Assembly (NCBI RefSeq): GCF_000190535.1
Contig: NC_015160.1
Location: forward strand, 3,906,001 to 3,970,000
DNA length: 64,000 nt
Source: Odoribacter splanchnicus DSM 20712
Lineage (GTDB): Bacteria; Bacteroidota; Bacteroidia; Bacteroidales; Marinifilaceae
Reading direction: 5' to 3'
The notes under the pieces were generated by a model. That model saw only the letters and a program-made list of their open reading frames with translations. It had not been told where the DNA came from and searched no databases. Shown piece after piece: positions 35,918-44,788 of this stretch. Position 1 is the stretch's first letter. Every line of letters begins with the position of its first letter. Both the position numbers and the translations under genes were made by a program.

Positions 35918-36886
35918 ATGAAAGAAGAAGATTTATCAGCAATCAAGCGATATTCCATCGTGGAATATCTCGAAAGGAAAGGTATCAAACCTGTCCGCAA
36001 AACACCGACCTATGCCATGTACCGTTCACCGCTCAGGGAGGAAACGCGTCCGAGTTTCAAGGTGGACACGGAAAAGAACCTTTGGATAGACTATGCCGAA
36101 GGCAGGGGTGGAAGTATCATCGACCTTTGTATGCGCTTGGAGGGCTACACGTTCTCCGAAGCCATCTGCCGTTTGGGGCAGAACGCTTTAGAGCATACAG
36201 CGTACAGCTTCAATTCTCCAAATAGAGAAATATCCATCAATCCAAATCAAATAGAGAATGTAACGGCAAGCGGTACAAGGAGACTGATAAGCATATCAGG
36301 CACCTTGTCACCGCATTTGCAGGAGTACCTCAAAAAGGAACGCTGCATTGATTTGGAAAAGGCAACACCCTTTCTCAAATGTATCAGTTACGAGGTAAGG
36401 GGAAGACGCTATCAAGCCATTGGCTTTGCCAATTCGTCAGGTGGTTATGAACTTCGGGACAACAATACGTTCAAGGGAACAGTTGCTCCGAAAGACATCA
36501 CTCCGATATTTGAGGACATGGAACAGCCTGTCTGTTTGTTCGAGGGCTTTATGGACTTTCTCTCTTTTCTTTCAATGAAAGGGGAAGTAACCAACCAATG
36601 CCTTGTGATGAATTCCGTGAGCAATGTTGCAAGAAGTATTCACTACCTGAACAAAAGAAATATAACCTCCGTTCGTGCTTTTCTTGATAATGATGATGCA
36701 GGGCGAAAAGCAGTACAGGAATTTGTAAACGAAGGTTTTAAGGTAGAAGATATGGCTGTGTATTATAAAGACTTCAAAGACCTCAACGAGTATCACGTCA
36801 GCCGTGTCCGTGAGCGACAGAAAAAGTTGGAGAAAACTCCAAATACAAGTAACAAAAGAAAACAAGTCAAACTTAAAATAAGATAG
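35918..36886 (+). CDS. Toprim-domain DNA primase of the mobile element
   Basis: A 322-residue primase-like protein. The N-terminal 90 residues follow the CHC2 zinc-finger fold (YRSPLREETRPSFKVD, GGSIIDLCMRLEG) but lack the zinc cysteines, as in many Bacteroides element primases. The Toprim domain (about 205-300) has the catalytic glutamate in CLFEGFMDFLSF and the acidic pair in AFLDNDDAGRKA. It probably primes replication of the transferred strand together with the VirE-like ATPase. DUF3408 gene follows after four bases. Confidence 0.87.
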   Translation: MKEEDLSAIKRYSIVEYLERKGIKPVRKTPTYAMYRSPLREETRPSFKVDTEKNLWIDYAEGRGGSIIDLCMRLEGYTFSEAICRLGQNALEHTAYSFNSPNREISINPNQIENVTASGTRRLISISGTLSPHLQEYLKKERCIDLEKATPFLKCISYEVRGRRYQAIGFANSSGGYELRDNNTFKGTVAPKDITPIFEDMEQPVCLFEGFMDFLSFLSMKGEVTNQCLVMNSVSNVARSIHYLNKRNITSVRAFLDNDDAGRKAVQEFVNEGFKVEDMAVYYKDFKDLNEYHVSRVRERQKKLEKTPNTSNKRKQVKLKIR

Positions 36887-36890
36887 AGGT

Positions 36891-37352
36891 ATGGAAAAGA
36901 AAGCAGTCAGCAAAGAGGAAATGGAAAATACCATCAGGAAATCTTTCAGTATGAGCCAAGCTGAAAGTTCAAGTGAACAAACCGTAGCTGAATTTCGAGC
37001 AAAGGGAATGAAAAATATTCAAGAGCAAAAACAACAAGAAACAGAGCATGCCATAGAGCATGCCACGCCAGCCGAGCCTGCACAGCATACAGAGCATGCA
37101 ACCGTTCAAAAACGCATCAGTGCTAAGATGAGAAAAGAGACACTTGACGCATACAAGCAGGCGTTCCTCGTTCCGACAAAGCTATATGAGAGAAAGGCGG
37201 TTTACCTGAGCAGGGAGACACAGGAACGTGCCGACTTCATCGTACGCAGGTTGGGTGACAGGGGCAGCAATCTCTCAAGCTTCGTGGAAAATATCATCCG
37301 CACACATTTGGACGAATACGGTGAAGACATAGAGAAATGGAGAAGACTGTAA
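36891..37352 (+). CDS. DUF3408-type ribbon-helix-helix protein
   Basis: A 153-residue protein of the Bacteroides DUF3408 family, usually found beside conjugation or mobilization genes. The N-terminal half is low-complexity (KQQETEHAIEHATPAEP). The C-terminal 75 residues form the conserved region: KRISAKMRKETLDAYKQAFL, YLSRETQERADFIVRRLG and LSSFVENIIRTHLDEY, consistent with a ribbon-helix-helix DNA-binding fold. It lies just before the oriT candidate and may be a relaxosome accessory protein. Confidence 0.82.
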   Translation: MEKKAVSKEEMENTIRKSFSMSQAESSSEQTVAEFRAKGMKNIQEQKQQETEHAIEHATPAEPAQHTEHATVQKRISAKMRKETLDAYKQAFLVPTKLYERKAVYLSRETQERADFIVRRLGDRGSNLSSFVENIIRTHLDEYGEDIEKWRRL

Positions 37353-37712
37353 GCCGTAAGAAAAGGGCTGACGGTTTTTAGAAAAAGGGACGCCCCTTTC
37401 ACTCAAAACCCTCGACACTTTTCAGAGAGTAAGGCAACGAACTTTTGCTAAAAACACTGAATGGTAGGAACGCTACGAACGCAGTTAGATACTGAATGCA
37501 CGGCATTCGCTTTTAATAACCAAAACGCTTTATGCGTAAACGTTTCGTTAGCTGACATTGCAAGACGTCAGTTTGTACCCACAAACTGCGCTTGCTCCCC
37601 TCGTTTAATTGTCGGGGAGATTAGGCCGTAATCACTTCGTTCTCATCGGTCAGTGTTTAGGAATTAAGCAATAACAAATCATCTACAATGATTAACTTTC
37701 AAAGAAGCTTAT
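37353..37712. other. Origin-of-transfer candidate with four hairpins
   Basis: Perfect hairpins lie at 37494-37508 (GAATGC/GCATTC, 3-base loop) and 37569-37588 (CAGTTTGT/ACAAACTG, 4-base loop). A third is CTCCCC/GGGGAG (37595-37619), and ACGC/GCGT brackets TTTAT near 37525-37537. The position directly upstream of mobC and the relaxase and the GC-rich hairpin next to TCGTTTAATTG fit an oriT. The nick site cannot be placed by eye. Confidence 0.6.
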
Positions 37713-38144
37713 ATGGACAGATATAATAGAAAGACTGCCAAATGGCAGCAACAGAATAAGGAAGAGCAGAAGATGAACAAGACAGAGTTCATCAAGGTAA
37801 GATGTACCTTAGAGGAAAAGCAGCGTATTAGGTCAAAGGCAGAAAGTACGGGGCGGAAGTTCTCAGACTACTGCCGTGAGATACTCCTAAATGGAGAAGT
37901 GACTGCTGTTCCTAAGATGACCGACAATGAAAAGGAAGCCATCGAACTACTGAGACGAACGGCCTACTTCTTCTCACATATTTCCAATCTTATCAAGGTA
38001 AAGGATGATGCATGGGTACTGATTACTCAAAGTCTTTCCTATCTGGCAAGGGAGGCATTTAAGCGTTTCTTCAATCCCAAATACCACATTGAGGAAAGGG
38101 CAATTAAACTCTTAAATTTGATGGAGAATGATAGGAAAGTGTAA
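37713..38144 (+). CDS. mobC: Relaxosome accessory protein MobC
   Basis: A 143-residue protein of the plasmid mobilization relaxosome (MobC/BmgB) family: FIKVRCTLEEKQRIRSKAE and GRKFSDYCREILLNG form the DNA-binding ribbon-helix-helix part, and the C-terminal half is helical. It helps the relaxase open DNA at oriT. Its end overlaps the relaxase start by 17 bases. A second methionine at codon 21 (37773) is an alternative start and would begin closer to the conserved domain. Confidence 0.85.
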   Translation: MDRYNRKTAKWQQQNKEEQKMNKTEFIKVRCTLEEKQRIRSKAESTGRKFSDYCREILLNGEVTAVPKMTDNEKEAIELLRRTAYFFSHISNLIKVKDDAWVLITQSLSYLAREAFKRFFNPKYHIEERAIKLLNLMENDRKV

Positions 38145-39207
38145 GGCGATAGCGCACGGAAGCACGGCTTTAGACTATATTTTCAGAGAGGGCAAGCTCG
38201 GTAGTCGGCTTGCCTTCCATAATCTTTGCAGCAGAGAACCGAAGGCTATCTACGAGGAAATGAAGATGGTCAGCGATTACAACACACGTTGCAGGAATAA
38301 GTTCCTCCGTATCGAAATCGGTATCGCGCCACAGGACGAGAAGAAACTGCCCGTATCTGAACTCATGCGGATAGCCCATCTGTTTGCCAAACAAATGGGA
38401 CTTGACAACCATCAATGGGTGGCGGTAACCCACAAGGACACCGACAACAGACATATCCATATCATTGCCAACCGCATCAGCCTTTACGGAGAAGTCTATG
38501 ACACCACTTTTGTGAGCAACAGGGCAGCAAGAGTGGCGGAGGAAATAAGTCGCTCGAAAGGCTTGACTATCGCAAAGGAAGTAAAGGCGGAAAGACAACA
38601 CCAAAAAGCAAAGGCCAATCCTACGAGAGAACAGACCAAGCAACAAATACAGAAGATTTGCTATGCCCTACTTGAAAAATACAAAGGCACAGGCATCACG
38701 GGGCACTCCATGTTTCTTTACGACCTAAACAAGAGTGGTGTAACCATCGAACGCTTGAAGAATAAGCAGGGCAAAGTATATGGTTTGAAGTTCTCCTACT
38801 GTGCCCAGACATTCAAGGCTTCCGAAATCGGCAGAGGGTTCGGATACCACTCTTTGCAAAAGAACTTTGAGATAGCCAATAAAGCCGAAACAAAGGAGAC
38901 GATAACAAAAGCTCACACAATAGCAGACAAGACTACAAAGAATAAAGTTCAATCAGATACAGGCTATCAACTTGTTCCTCCCAGTCGTTCATACATATCG
39001 CCTACAAAAGCAAACGAAAGTTCATCTATTGCACAAGCCGTAGGAAATGTAGCAAGCACCGCCTTGAATGCTGCCGAAGAAATGATTTTGGGAGCAGGTG
39101 GACTTATTAATCCACAGACCCACGGTGATGATTATGCCGAGATGGCATGGCAACATAAACTTAGGAACCAAATCAAGAAAAAGAAGAAGCGAGGAAGAGG
39201 AATATAA
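38128..39207 (+). CDS. Relaxase / mobilization nuclease
   Basis: A 359-residue MobA-type relaxase with the Relaxase domain in the first 190 residues. The histidine metal-binding motif is DTDNRHIHIIANR (about 108-120), and the conserved start GKCKAIAHGSTALDYIFREGK fits the Bacteroides MOBP group. A catalytic tyrosine is expected in the N-terminal region. The C-terminal third is a low-complexity basic tail ending KKKKKRGRGI. It nicks oriT and pilots the strand, using conjugation machinery supplied by another element. Confidence 0.9.
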   Translation: MIGKCKAIAHGSTALDYIFREGKLGSRLAFHNLCSREPKAIYEEMKMVSDYNTRCRNKFLRIEIGIAPQDEKKLPVSELMRIAHLFAKQMGLDNHQWVAVTHKDTDNRHIHIIANRISLYGEVYDTTFVSNRAARVAEEISRSKGLTIAKEVKAERQHQKAKANPTREQTKQQIQKICYALLEKYKGTGITGHSMFLYDLNKSGVTIERLKNKQGKVYGLKFSYCAQTFKASEIGRGFGYHSLQKNFEIANKAETKETITKAHTIADKTTKNKVQSDTGYQLVPPSRSYISPTKANESSSIAQAVGNVASTALNAAEEMILGAGGLINPQTHGDDYAEMAWQHKLRNQIKKKKKRGRGI

Positions 39208-39607
39208 TCATTCTCCTTATTTTTCAATCTTTCCAAACAACAGATGGAGCAAAAGAGCGAAAATCTTATCAAAAACGCTTGTTATTCAAAGCAAATGATT
39301 ATCTTTGCAAATAGAATAACAAGCGTTCTTTGTTGATGTAGAAACATGCGACAGAAAGCACTTCGCTCGTTTCCAAATCGTTACCTGTTTAGTTTGTATC
39401 ACAAGGTAACTTCTTCTTTCTCAATTAGATACGTTTTAGAAATCTTCTTCAAATGTATTTTGTGAGCGTATAGCTAAGATATCTAAGGCCGATAGTGTTC
39501 CGTTATAGAACCGTTCACTTTAATCTGACCCGATAATCTTTGCTCCATCCGGTAAATGGCAAAAGACAAAAAAAGACGATGAATAATTTTAACATACACT
39601 TATCGAT
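39208..39607. other. Right end region of the mobile element
   Basis: No gene. It contains a perfect 14-bp inverted repeat (arms AACGCTTGTTATTC at 39274-39287 and GAATAACAAGCGTT at 39314-39327) around a spacer with TATCTTTG (39298-39305), a perfect TAnnTTTG box. The mobile element should end between here and 39600. Confidence 0.55.
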
Positions 39608-40552
39608 TTAAAGAACCTGATTTTGTGGGGTATTGTTCAGCCACATTTCGATATTCCTGATTACGATATTCTGCCGGGTTTCAAAAGCTTCCCGGGTGGC
39701 GTAGCCCATATGCGGCAACATCAGTAGATTAGGTGCATTAAATAATTCCAGGTTCAGAGGAAGCGGAGGTTCCTGATCGTAGACATCGACGGCTGCTCCG
39801 GCTATTTGTCCTTTTTTCAGGGCATTGTAAAGCGCTTCCTGGCTGACGATGGGTCCCCGGGCGGTGTTGATCAGGACAGCATGTGGTTGCATGAGTGCAA
39901 ATTCGTTTGTCCCGATAAATGCTTTGGTTTCCGGGTTCAAGGGAAGATGTACCGTAATGATATCCGATTGACGCAGAAGGGTATCTTTGTCCACCTGGGT
40001 GATATGAGGAAGGGCCTTGGGGCTGCGGTTATAGCCTAAAACCTTGCATCCGAAAGCGTTGGCTAACAGAGCTACCCGTTGGCCGATGGCTCCGAGCCCG
40101 ACGATACCTACTGTTTTTCCGTGAAGTTCGCTTCCCAGGACTCCCTGCCGGTCTCCGCCGATACGGAGAATGGCATCTCCGCCTACCATTTTTCGGTACA
40201 CGGCGATCATCATTCCGATCGTTAATTCGGCTACTGCTTCTGTAGAGTAACCGGCGGCATTACAAACCGTGATACCCCGTTTTTTACATGCTTCCAGATC
40301 GATATGGTCCACTCCGGTAAAGGCTACAGAGAGCATCCGGAGCTTCGGACAATTTTCAAAGAAATGTTTCCGCAACGGAATATTGCTGACTACGACAACT
40401 TCGGCATTTCGGGCTCTTTCGATCAATACCTCTTCATTCTCATTCCGGTCGTGATAAAAAGTGACTGTATGTCCCTGGTTTTTCAGAGTAGCCAGACTTT
40501 TGTTTATCGTGCATTCGCACATTCCTAACGATTCGACAAATACGATATTCAT
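39608..40552 (-). CDS. D-isomer-specific 2-hydroxyacid dehydrogenase
   Basis: A 314-residue NAD(P)-dependent dehydrogenase. The Rossmann motif is VGIVGLGAIGQRVA (about 148-161). The catalytic arginine lies in LINTARGPIV (about 230-239), the glutamate in VDVYDQEPPLP and the histidine in MLPHMGYAT. Substrates of the family include hydroxypyruvate, glyoxylate, D-3-phosphoglycerate and others; this member cannot be assigned. It is divergent from glpD, a possible link to glycerate or three-carbon metabolism. Confidence 0.9.
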   Translation of the reverse strand: MNIVFVESLGMCECTINKSLATLKNQGHTVTFYHDRNENEEVLIERARNAEVVVVSNIPLRKHFFENCPKLRMLSVAFTGVDHIDLEACKKRGITVCNAAGYSTEAVAELTIGMMIAVYRKMVGGDAILRIGGDRQGVLGSELHGKTVGIVGLGAIGQRVALLANAFGCKVLGYNRSPKALPHITQVDKDTLLRQSDIITVHLPLNPETKAFIGTNEFALMQPHAVLINTARGPIVSQEALYNALKKGQIAGAAVDVYDQEPPLPLNLELFNAPNLLMLPHMGYATREAFETRQNIVIRNIEMWLNNTPQNQVL

Positions 40553-40761
40553 ACTTACATACTTTTAATGCTGTGTTCTTTCCGGGTAAAACTACAACGT
40601 GTTTATCCCAGATGTTTTGGAGCCTCTAAAATAGTGAATATTTTGATAAAGTATACGGATCGTTTTATTTTGAAAACCAGGAAGACCCTGTATTTTTCTG
40701 ACAGAAAGAGATACTTTTTAATTTATTTTTCGTACAAGGTTATAAATCAGATAAAATAACT

Positions 40762-42327
40762 ATGAAACGAGAAGATTTATTATCCAAAATCTCTGATCCG
40801 TCCAAAGTCTGGGATGTTGTCGTTATCGGAGGAGGTGCAACCGGTTTGGGAGTTGCCGTAGATGCAGTTACAAGAGGGTATAGTGTCGCTTTATTCGAAT
40901 GGGAAGATTTTGCAAAAGCAACTTCCAGTCGTAGTACCAAGTTGGTGCATGGAGGAGTCCGGTATTTGGCTCAGGGAGATGTTTCATTGGTATTGGAGGC
41001 TTTGTACGAAAGAGGATTACTCCAACAGAATGCTCCGCATCTGGTAAAAAATCAATCTTTTCTGATTCCGAATTATCGTTATTGGGATAACTTTCTTTAT
41101 ACAGTCGGACTGACGATATACGATATCCTCGCCGGCCGTCTTAGTCTGGGGCGTTCTAAATATGTATCCAAAAAGAAGACTACGTCTTATTTACCGACGG
41201 TCCGGGTGGATGGTTTGAAGGGAGGGGTAGTCTATCATGACGGTCAATTCGACGATTCCCGCCTGGCAGTCAATCTGGCTCAGTCCTGTGTCGAAAATGG
41301 CGGATGTCCGATCAACCGTATGAAAGTAACGGCGATATTACACGGATCCGATGGCCGGGCAAGAGGGGTGAAGGTTCAGGATTTGATGAACGGGCAGGAA
41401 TATGAAGTGAAAGCCAAAGCGGTGATTAATGCGACCGGCATCTTTGTGGATAGCATTATGGAAATGGATGTGCCGACTCACGAGCATATGGTGAAACCGA
41501 GCCAAGGGGTACATTTGGTCCTGGATAAGTCGTTTCTGCAAAGTGATTACGCTATCATGATCCCCAAGACCGACGATGGCCGGGTATTGTTTGCCGTGCC
41601 CTGGCATGACAAAGTGGTTGTCGGAACGACCGATACTTTACGGGAACATCCGGAATTGGAGCCACAAGCTCTGGAGTCGGAAATCGAATTTATCCTGAAT
41701 ACGGCCGGACGTTACCTGACTCGTAAACCTCAACGGAGCGATGTCCTTTCGGTATTTGCCGGATTACGTCCATTAGCGGCTCCCAAAAAGGAAGGTAAAA
41801 GTACGAAAGAAATTTCCCGGAGTCATAAGATTTTTGTTTCTGAAAATAAGCTGATTACCATCACCGGAGGGAAATGGACCACCTATCGGAGAATGGCAGA
41901 AGATACGGTGGATAAGGCGATCGAATTGAATCTGCTGGAAAAGAAAGCATGTGTGACAAAAAAATTCCGGATTCATGGTTATCAATTAAATCCGGATCTC
42001 AATAATCATTTGTATATTTATGGCTCGGATATTCAGGCGATCAAAACCTTGATGCAGTCCGATCCGGCTATGGCCGAAAAACTGCATCCCAAATATGATT
42101 ACACTGTGGCCGAGGTGGTATGGGCGGTTCGGGAAGAGATGGCATTGAATGTTGAGGATATACTGGCCAGGCGTGTCAGGTTATTGTTCCTGGATGCCCG
42201 GGTGGCTGCCGAAGTTGCCCCTAAAGTGGCCCGGATCGTTGCCAAAGAATTGGGATACGATCAGGCCTGGATCGATGGGCAGGTAAAAGAGTTTACCGAT
42301 TTGGCCGGACACTATATTTTAGAGTAA
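40762..42327 (+). CDS. glpD: Glycerol-3-phosphate dehydrogenase (FAD, GlpD type)
   Basis: Membrane-associated flavoenzyme oxidising glycerol-3-phosphate to dihydroxyacetone phosphate, feeding electrons to the quinone pool. The 521 residues contain the FAD motif VVVIGGGATGLGVAVDA (19-35), SSRSTKLVHGGVRYL (about 55-69), the C-terminal ITITGGKWTTYRRMAED and a DAO_C domain (about 395-515). It lacks the BFD-like iron-sulfur domain seen in GlpA at 46.6 kb, so it is the homomeric aerobic type. glpK and glpF follow in the same direction. Confidence 0.94.
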   Translation: MKREDLLSKISDPSKVWDVVVIGGGATGLGVAVDAVTRGYSVALFEWEDFAKATSSRSTKLVHGGVRYLAQGDVSLVLEALYERGLLQQNAPHLVKNQSFLIPNYRYWDNFLYTVGLTIYDILAGRLSLGRSKYVSKKKTTSYLPTVRVDGLKGGVVYHDGQFDDSRLAVNLAQSCVENGGCPINRMKVTAILHGSDGRARGVKVQDLMNGQEYEVKAKAVINATGIFVDSIMEMDVPTHEHMVKPSQGVHLVLDKSFLQSDYAIMIPKTDDGRVLFAVPWHDKVVVGTTDTLREHPELEPQALESEIEFILNTAGRYLTRKPQRSDVLSVFAGLRPLAAPKKEGKSTKEISRSHKIFVSENKLITITGGKWTTYRRMAEDTVDKAIELNLLEKKACVTKKFRIHGYQLNPDLNNHLYIYGSDIQAIKTLMQSDPAMAEKLHPKYDYTVAEVVWAVREEMALNVEDILARRVRLLFLDARVAAEVAPKVARIVAKELGYDQAWIDGQVKEFTDLAGHYILE

Positions 42328-42342
42328 AACGTATATTTGAAA

Positions 42343-42398
42343 GTTACAGCGGTTTTAAAGGCGGCAAGGGGTTCAGGAGTTAAGTTAACCGCTGTAAC
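42343..42398. promoter_or_regulatory. Perfect 12-bp inverted repeat between glpD and glpK
   Basis: Arms GTTACAGCGGTT (42343-42354) and AACCGCTGTAAC (42387-42398) are exact reverse complements, with a 32-base loop. A partial third copy (CCCTTGTAAC) follows. It could be an attenuator, an mRNA-processing site or a REP-like element that tunes glpD against glpK. Confidence 0.7.
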
Positions 42399-42435
42399 CC
42401 TTGTAACTGAAAAAGTATATTATAATTATTCAGGA

Positions 42436-43923
42436 ATGTCAGAACAGTATATTTTATCGCTCGATCAGGGAACCAGTAGTTCCCGGGCAATTGTTTTCGA
42501 CCACGATGGTGAAATCAAAGCTGTGGCTCAGCAAGAATTCCGGCAGATATTTCCTCAGCCGGGATGGGTGGAACATCATCCGCAGGAAATCTGGACCTCC
42601 CAGGCTTCTGTGATTGCCGGGGCTATTGCTTCGGCCGGTATTAACGGATTGGACATCGCTGCCATCGGGATTACAAATCAGCGGGAGACGACGATTGTAT
42701 GGGATCGGGAGACCGGACAACCGGTTTATAATGCTATCGTCTGGCAAGACCGCCGTACGGCTTCATACTGTGATGCTTTGAAGGCTGAGGGGAAAACCGA
42801 ATTTATCCGGGAGAAGACCGGATTGATCATAGACGCTTATTTCAGTGCCACTAAAGTCAAATGGATTCTGGATCATGTCGAGGGGGCAAGGGAAAAAGCC
42901 GAAGCCGGAAAGCTTATTTTTGGAACGGTGGATTCCTGGCTGGTCTGGAAATTGACCCGTGGGGAAGTGCATATTACGGACGTCACCAATGCTTCCCGTA
43001 CGATGCTTTATAATATCCATCGGCTGGCCTGGGATCCGGAATTATTGGAACTGTTCGGTATTCCTGCCGCGATGTTACCTGAAGTCAAGACTTCCAGCGA
43101 AATATATGGACACACGAAAACGACCCTCTTTGCCCATAAAATACCGATTGCAGGCATTGCCGGGGATCAGCAGGCAGCCTTGTTCGGTCAGATGTGTACC
43201 GAACCCGGAATGGTAAAGAATACTTATGGAACGGGGTGTTTCCTCTTGATGAATAGTGGTGATAAACCGGTTGTCTCGAAGAATAATCTGCTGGCGACCA
43301 TTGCCTGGAAAATCGGAGAAGAAGTGACTTATGCCCTCGAAGGAAGCATTTTTGTCGGCGGGGCGATCGTTCAGTGGTTGAGGGATGGTTTAGGGATTAT
43401 CCGCTCTTCGGGCGAGGTGGAGACTTTGGCACATAGTGTGCCGGATGCCGGTGGGGTTTATTTTGTACCGGCATTGACAGGCTTGGCCGCTCCCTATTGG
43501 AATCAGGATGTCCGGGGAGCTATTTCGGGTATTAGCCGTGGAACGACAGCCGCTCATATTGCCAGGGCTGCCTTGGAGGGAATCGCTTTTCAAACCATGG
43601 ATGTGGTCAATGCCATGATCCGGGATGCCGGTATCGAATTGAAAGAATTGCGGGTGGATGGAGGAGCTGCTGCGAATAATGTGTTGATGCAGTTTCAGGC
43701 CGATATTTTGAATACCACGGTCATACGACCCAAGATCATCGAGACCACAGCCCTGGGGGCTGCTTATCTGGCCGGTTTGGCGGTAGGTTATTGGAGCGAT
43801 ATTCATGAAATCCGTCAACATTGGCATAAAGAAAAGGAATTTATTCCTTCCGGAGAACAACAGAAAATGGAAGAACTGAAAGAGGGATGGAGAGATGCTG
43901 TCGATCGGGTGCTTGAACGATAA
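42436..43923 (+). CDS. glpK: Glycerol kinase
   Basis: Phosphorylates glycerol to sn-glycerol-3-phosphate. From the ATG at 42436 it has 495 residues, the usual length. FGGY-kinase motifs: [17 protein letters not shown] at the start, [43 protein letters not shown] and the C-terminal [20 protein letters not shown]. The longer open frame back to 42337 is rejected because it would translate the inverted repeat. An AGGA precedes the start. Confidence 0.96.
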   Translation: MSEQYILSLDQGTSSSRAIVFDHDGEIKAVAQQEFRQIFPQPGWVEHHPQEIWTSQASVIAGAIASAGINGLDIAAIGITNQRETTIVWDRETGQPVYNAIVWQDRRTASYCDALKAEGKTEFIREKTGLIIDAYFSATKVKWILDHVEGAREKAEAGKLIFGTVDSWLVWKLTRGEVHITDVTNASRTMLYNIHRLAWDPELLELFGIPAAMLPEVKTSSEIYGHTKTTLFAHKIPIAGIAGDQQAALFGQMCTEPGMVKNTYGTGCFLLMNSGDKPVVSKNNLLATIAWKIGEEVTYALEGSIFVGGAIVQWLRDGLGIIRSSGEVETLAHSVPDAGGVYFVPALTGLAAPYWNQDVRGAISGISRGTTAAHIARAALEGIAFQTMDVVNAMIRDAGIELKELRVDGGAAANNVLMQFQADILNTTVIRPKIIETTALGAAYLAGLAVGYWSDIHEIRQHWHKEKEFIPSGEQQKMEELKEGWRDAVDRVLER

Positions 43924-43940
43924 TTGTATATTGGCTTGCT

Positions 43941-44678
43941 ATGACGATTTCTTTATTCACAAAATGTCTGTTCGAATTTATCGGTACTGCTTTGCTGATC
44001 CTGCTGGGAGACGGAGTGGTGGCCAGTTCATTACTGAAGCATTCCAAAGGTTTCGGCGGAGGCTGGGTGGTGATTACTTTTGCCTGGGGATTTGCCGTCA
44101 TGTGCGGGGTATTTGTGGCCGCTCCCTACTCGGGAGCTCACCTGAATCCGGCTTTGTCTATCGGTTTGGCGTTGGCTCATACTTTTCCCTGGGCTTATGT
44201 ACCTGCCTATATTATAGCGCAATTGGCCGGTGGATTTTTGGGAGCTGTTCTGGTCTATGTTTTCTATAAAGATCATTACGATGCAACAGAAGATCCCGAT
44301 GTGAAATTAGGTACTTTCTGTACGATGCCTGCAATCAGGAATATCCCCCGTAATCTGATTTGTGAGGTCATCGGTACTTTTGTATTGGTTTTTGTCATTT
44401 TGTGTCTGGCTATCGATGGGAATACGCCTGAGGTCGGATTGGGATCTGTGGGATTGTTTCCGGTGACTTTCCTGATTGTCGCTATCGGTATGTCTTTAGG
44501 AGGAGCTACCGGTTATGCTATCAATCCGGCCCGGGATTTGCCTCCCCGTTTCGCTCATTTTGTTTTACCGATCCGGGGTAAAGGGAGTAGTGGATGGGGA
44601 TATAGCTGGGTCCCGGTTTTGGGTCCTATCCTGGGGGCCTGTCTGGCTGCCGGGTGTTATAAAATAATTTTTCCTTGA
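43941..44678 (+). CDS. glpF: Glycerol facilitator (aquaglyceroporin)
   Basis: Six-helix inner-membrane channel for glycerol. The two NPA boxes are HLNPALS (N69) and AINPARD (N195); the aspartate after the arginine and the glycine-rich neighbourhood are marks of glycerol-conducting rather than water-only channels. The 245 residues are normal. It follows glpK by 17 bases in the same operon. Confidence 0.94.
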   Translation: MTISLFTKCLFEFIGTALLILLGDGVVASSLLKHSKGFGGGWVVITFAWGFAVMCGVFVAAPYSGAHLNPALSIGLALAHTFPWAYVPAYIIAQLAGGFLGAVLVYVFYKDHYDATEDPDVKLGTFCTMPAIRNIPRNLICEVIGTFVLVFVILCLAIDGNTPEVGLGSVGLFPVTFLIVAIGMSLGGATGYAINPARDLPPRFAHFVLPIRGKGSSGWGYSWVPVLGPILGACLAAGCYKIIFP

Positions 44679-44708
44679 CTTCCAAATCCTATTCTGAGTA
44701 ATTATTTT

Positions 44709-44716
44709 TACCTTTG
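44709..44716 (+). promoter_or_regulatory. -7 box of the glpR-like gene
   Basis: TACCTTTG is an exact TAnnTTTG match about 73 bases before the proposed ATG at 44789. No clear -33 TTTG at the right distance was found. It suggests that the regulator gene has its own promoter downstream of glpF. Confidence 0.45.
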
Positions 44717-44788
44717 TTAGCTCATTTGGTGTAATATAAGGTGAAGTGTCTGAATGTTCAGCCCTTTTATACGAATTTAAAAACTGGA

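Larger units (their letters stand above)
28950..39560. mobile_element. Integrative mobilizable element (decaying integration module)
   Basis: Gene order is that of Bacteroidales mobilizable islands: tyrosine integrase, cargo, HU-like protein, two excisionase-type HTH genes, VirE-like ATPase, Toprim primase, DUF3408 protein, MobC and relaxase. No conjugation (tra) genes are present, so transfer would need a helper. The integrase is cut short and the HU gene carries a stop codon, while the mobilization genes are open. Exact ends are not resolved; the limits given are estimates between the flanking chromosomal genes. Confidence 0.8.

Noticed and set aside
29060..39349. AGAAACATGC direct repeat as element attachment sites
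   Set aside because: Ten bases are too few in 10 kb of AT-rich sequence to be convincing, and the flanks do not match further.
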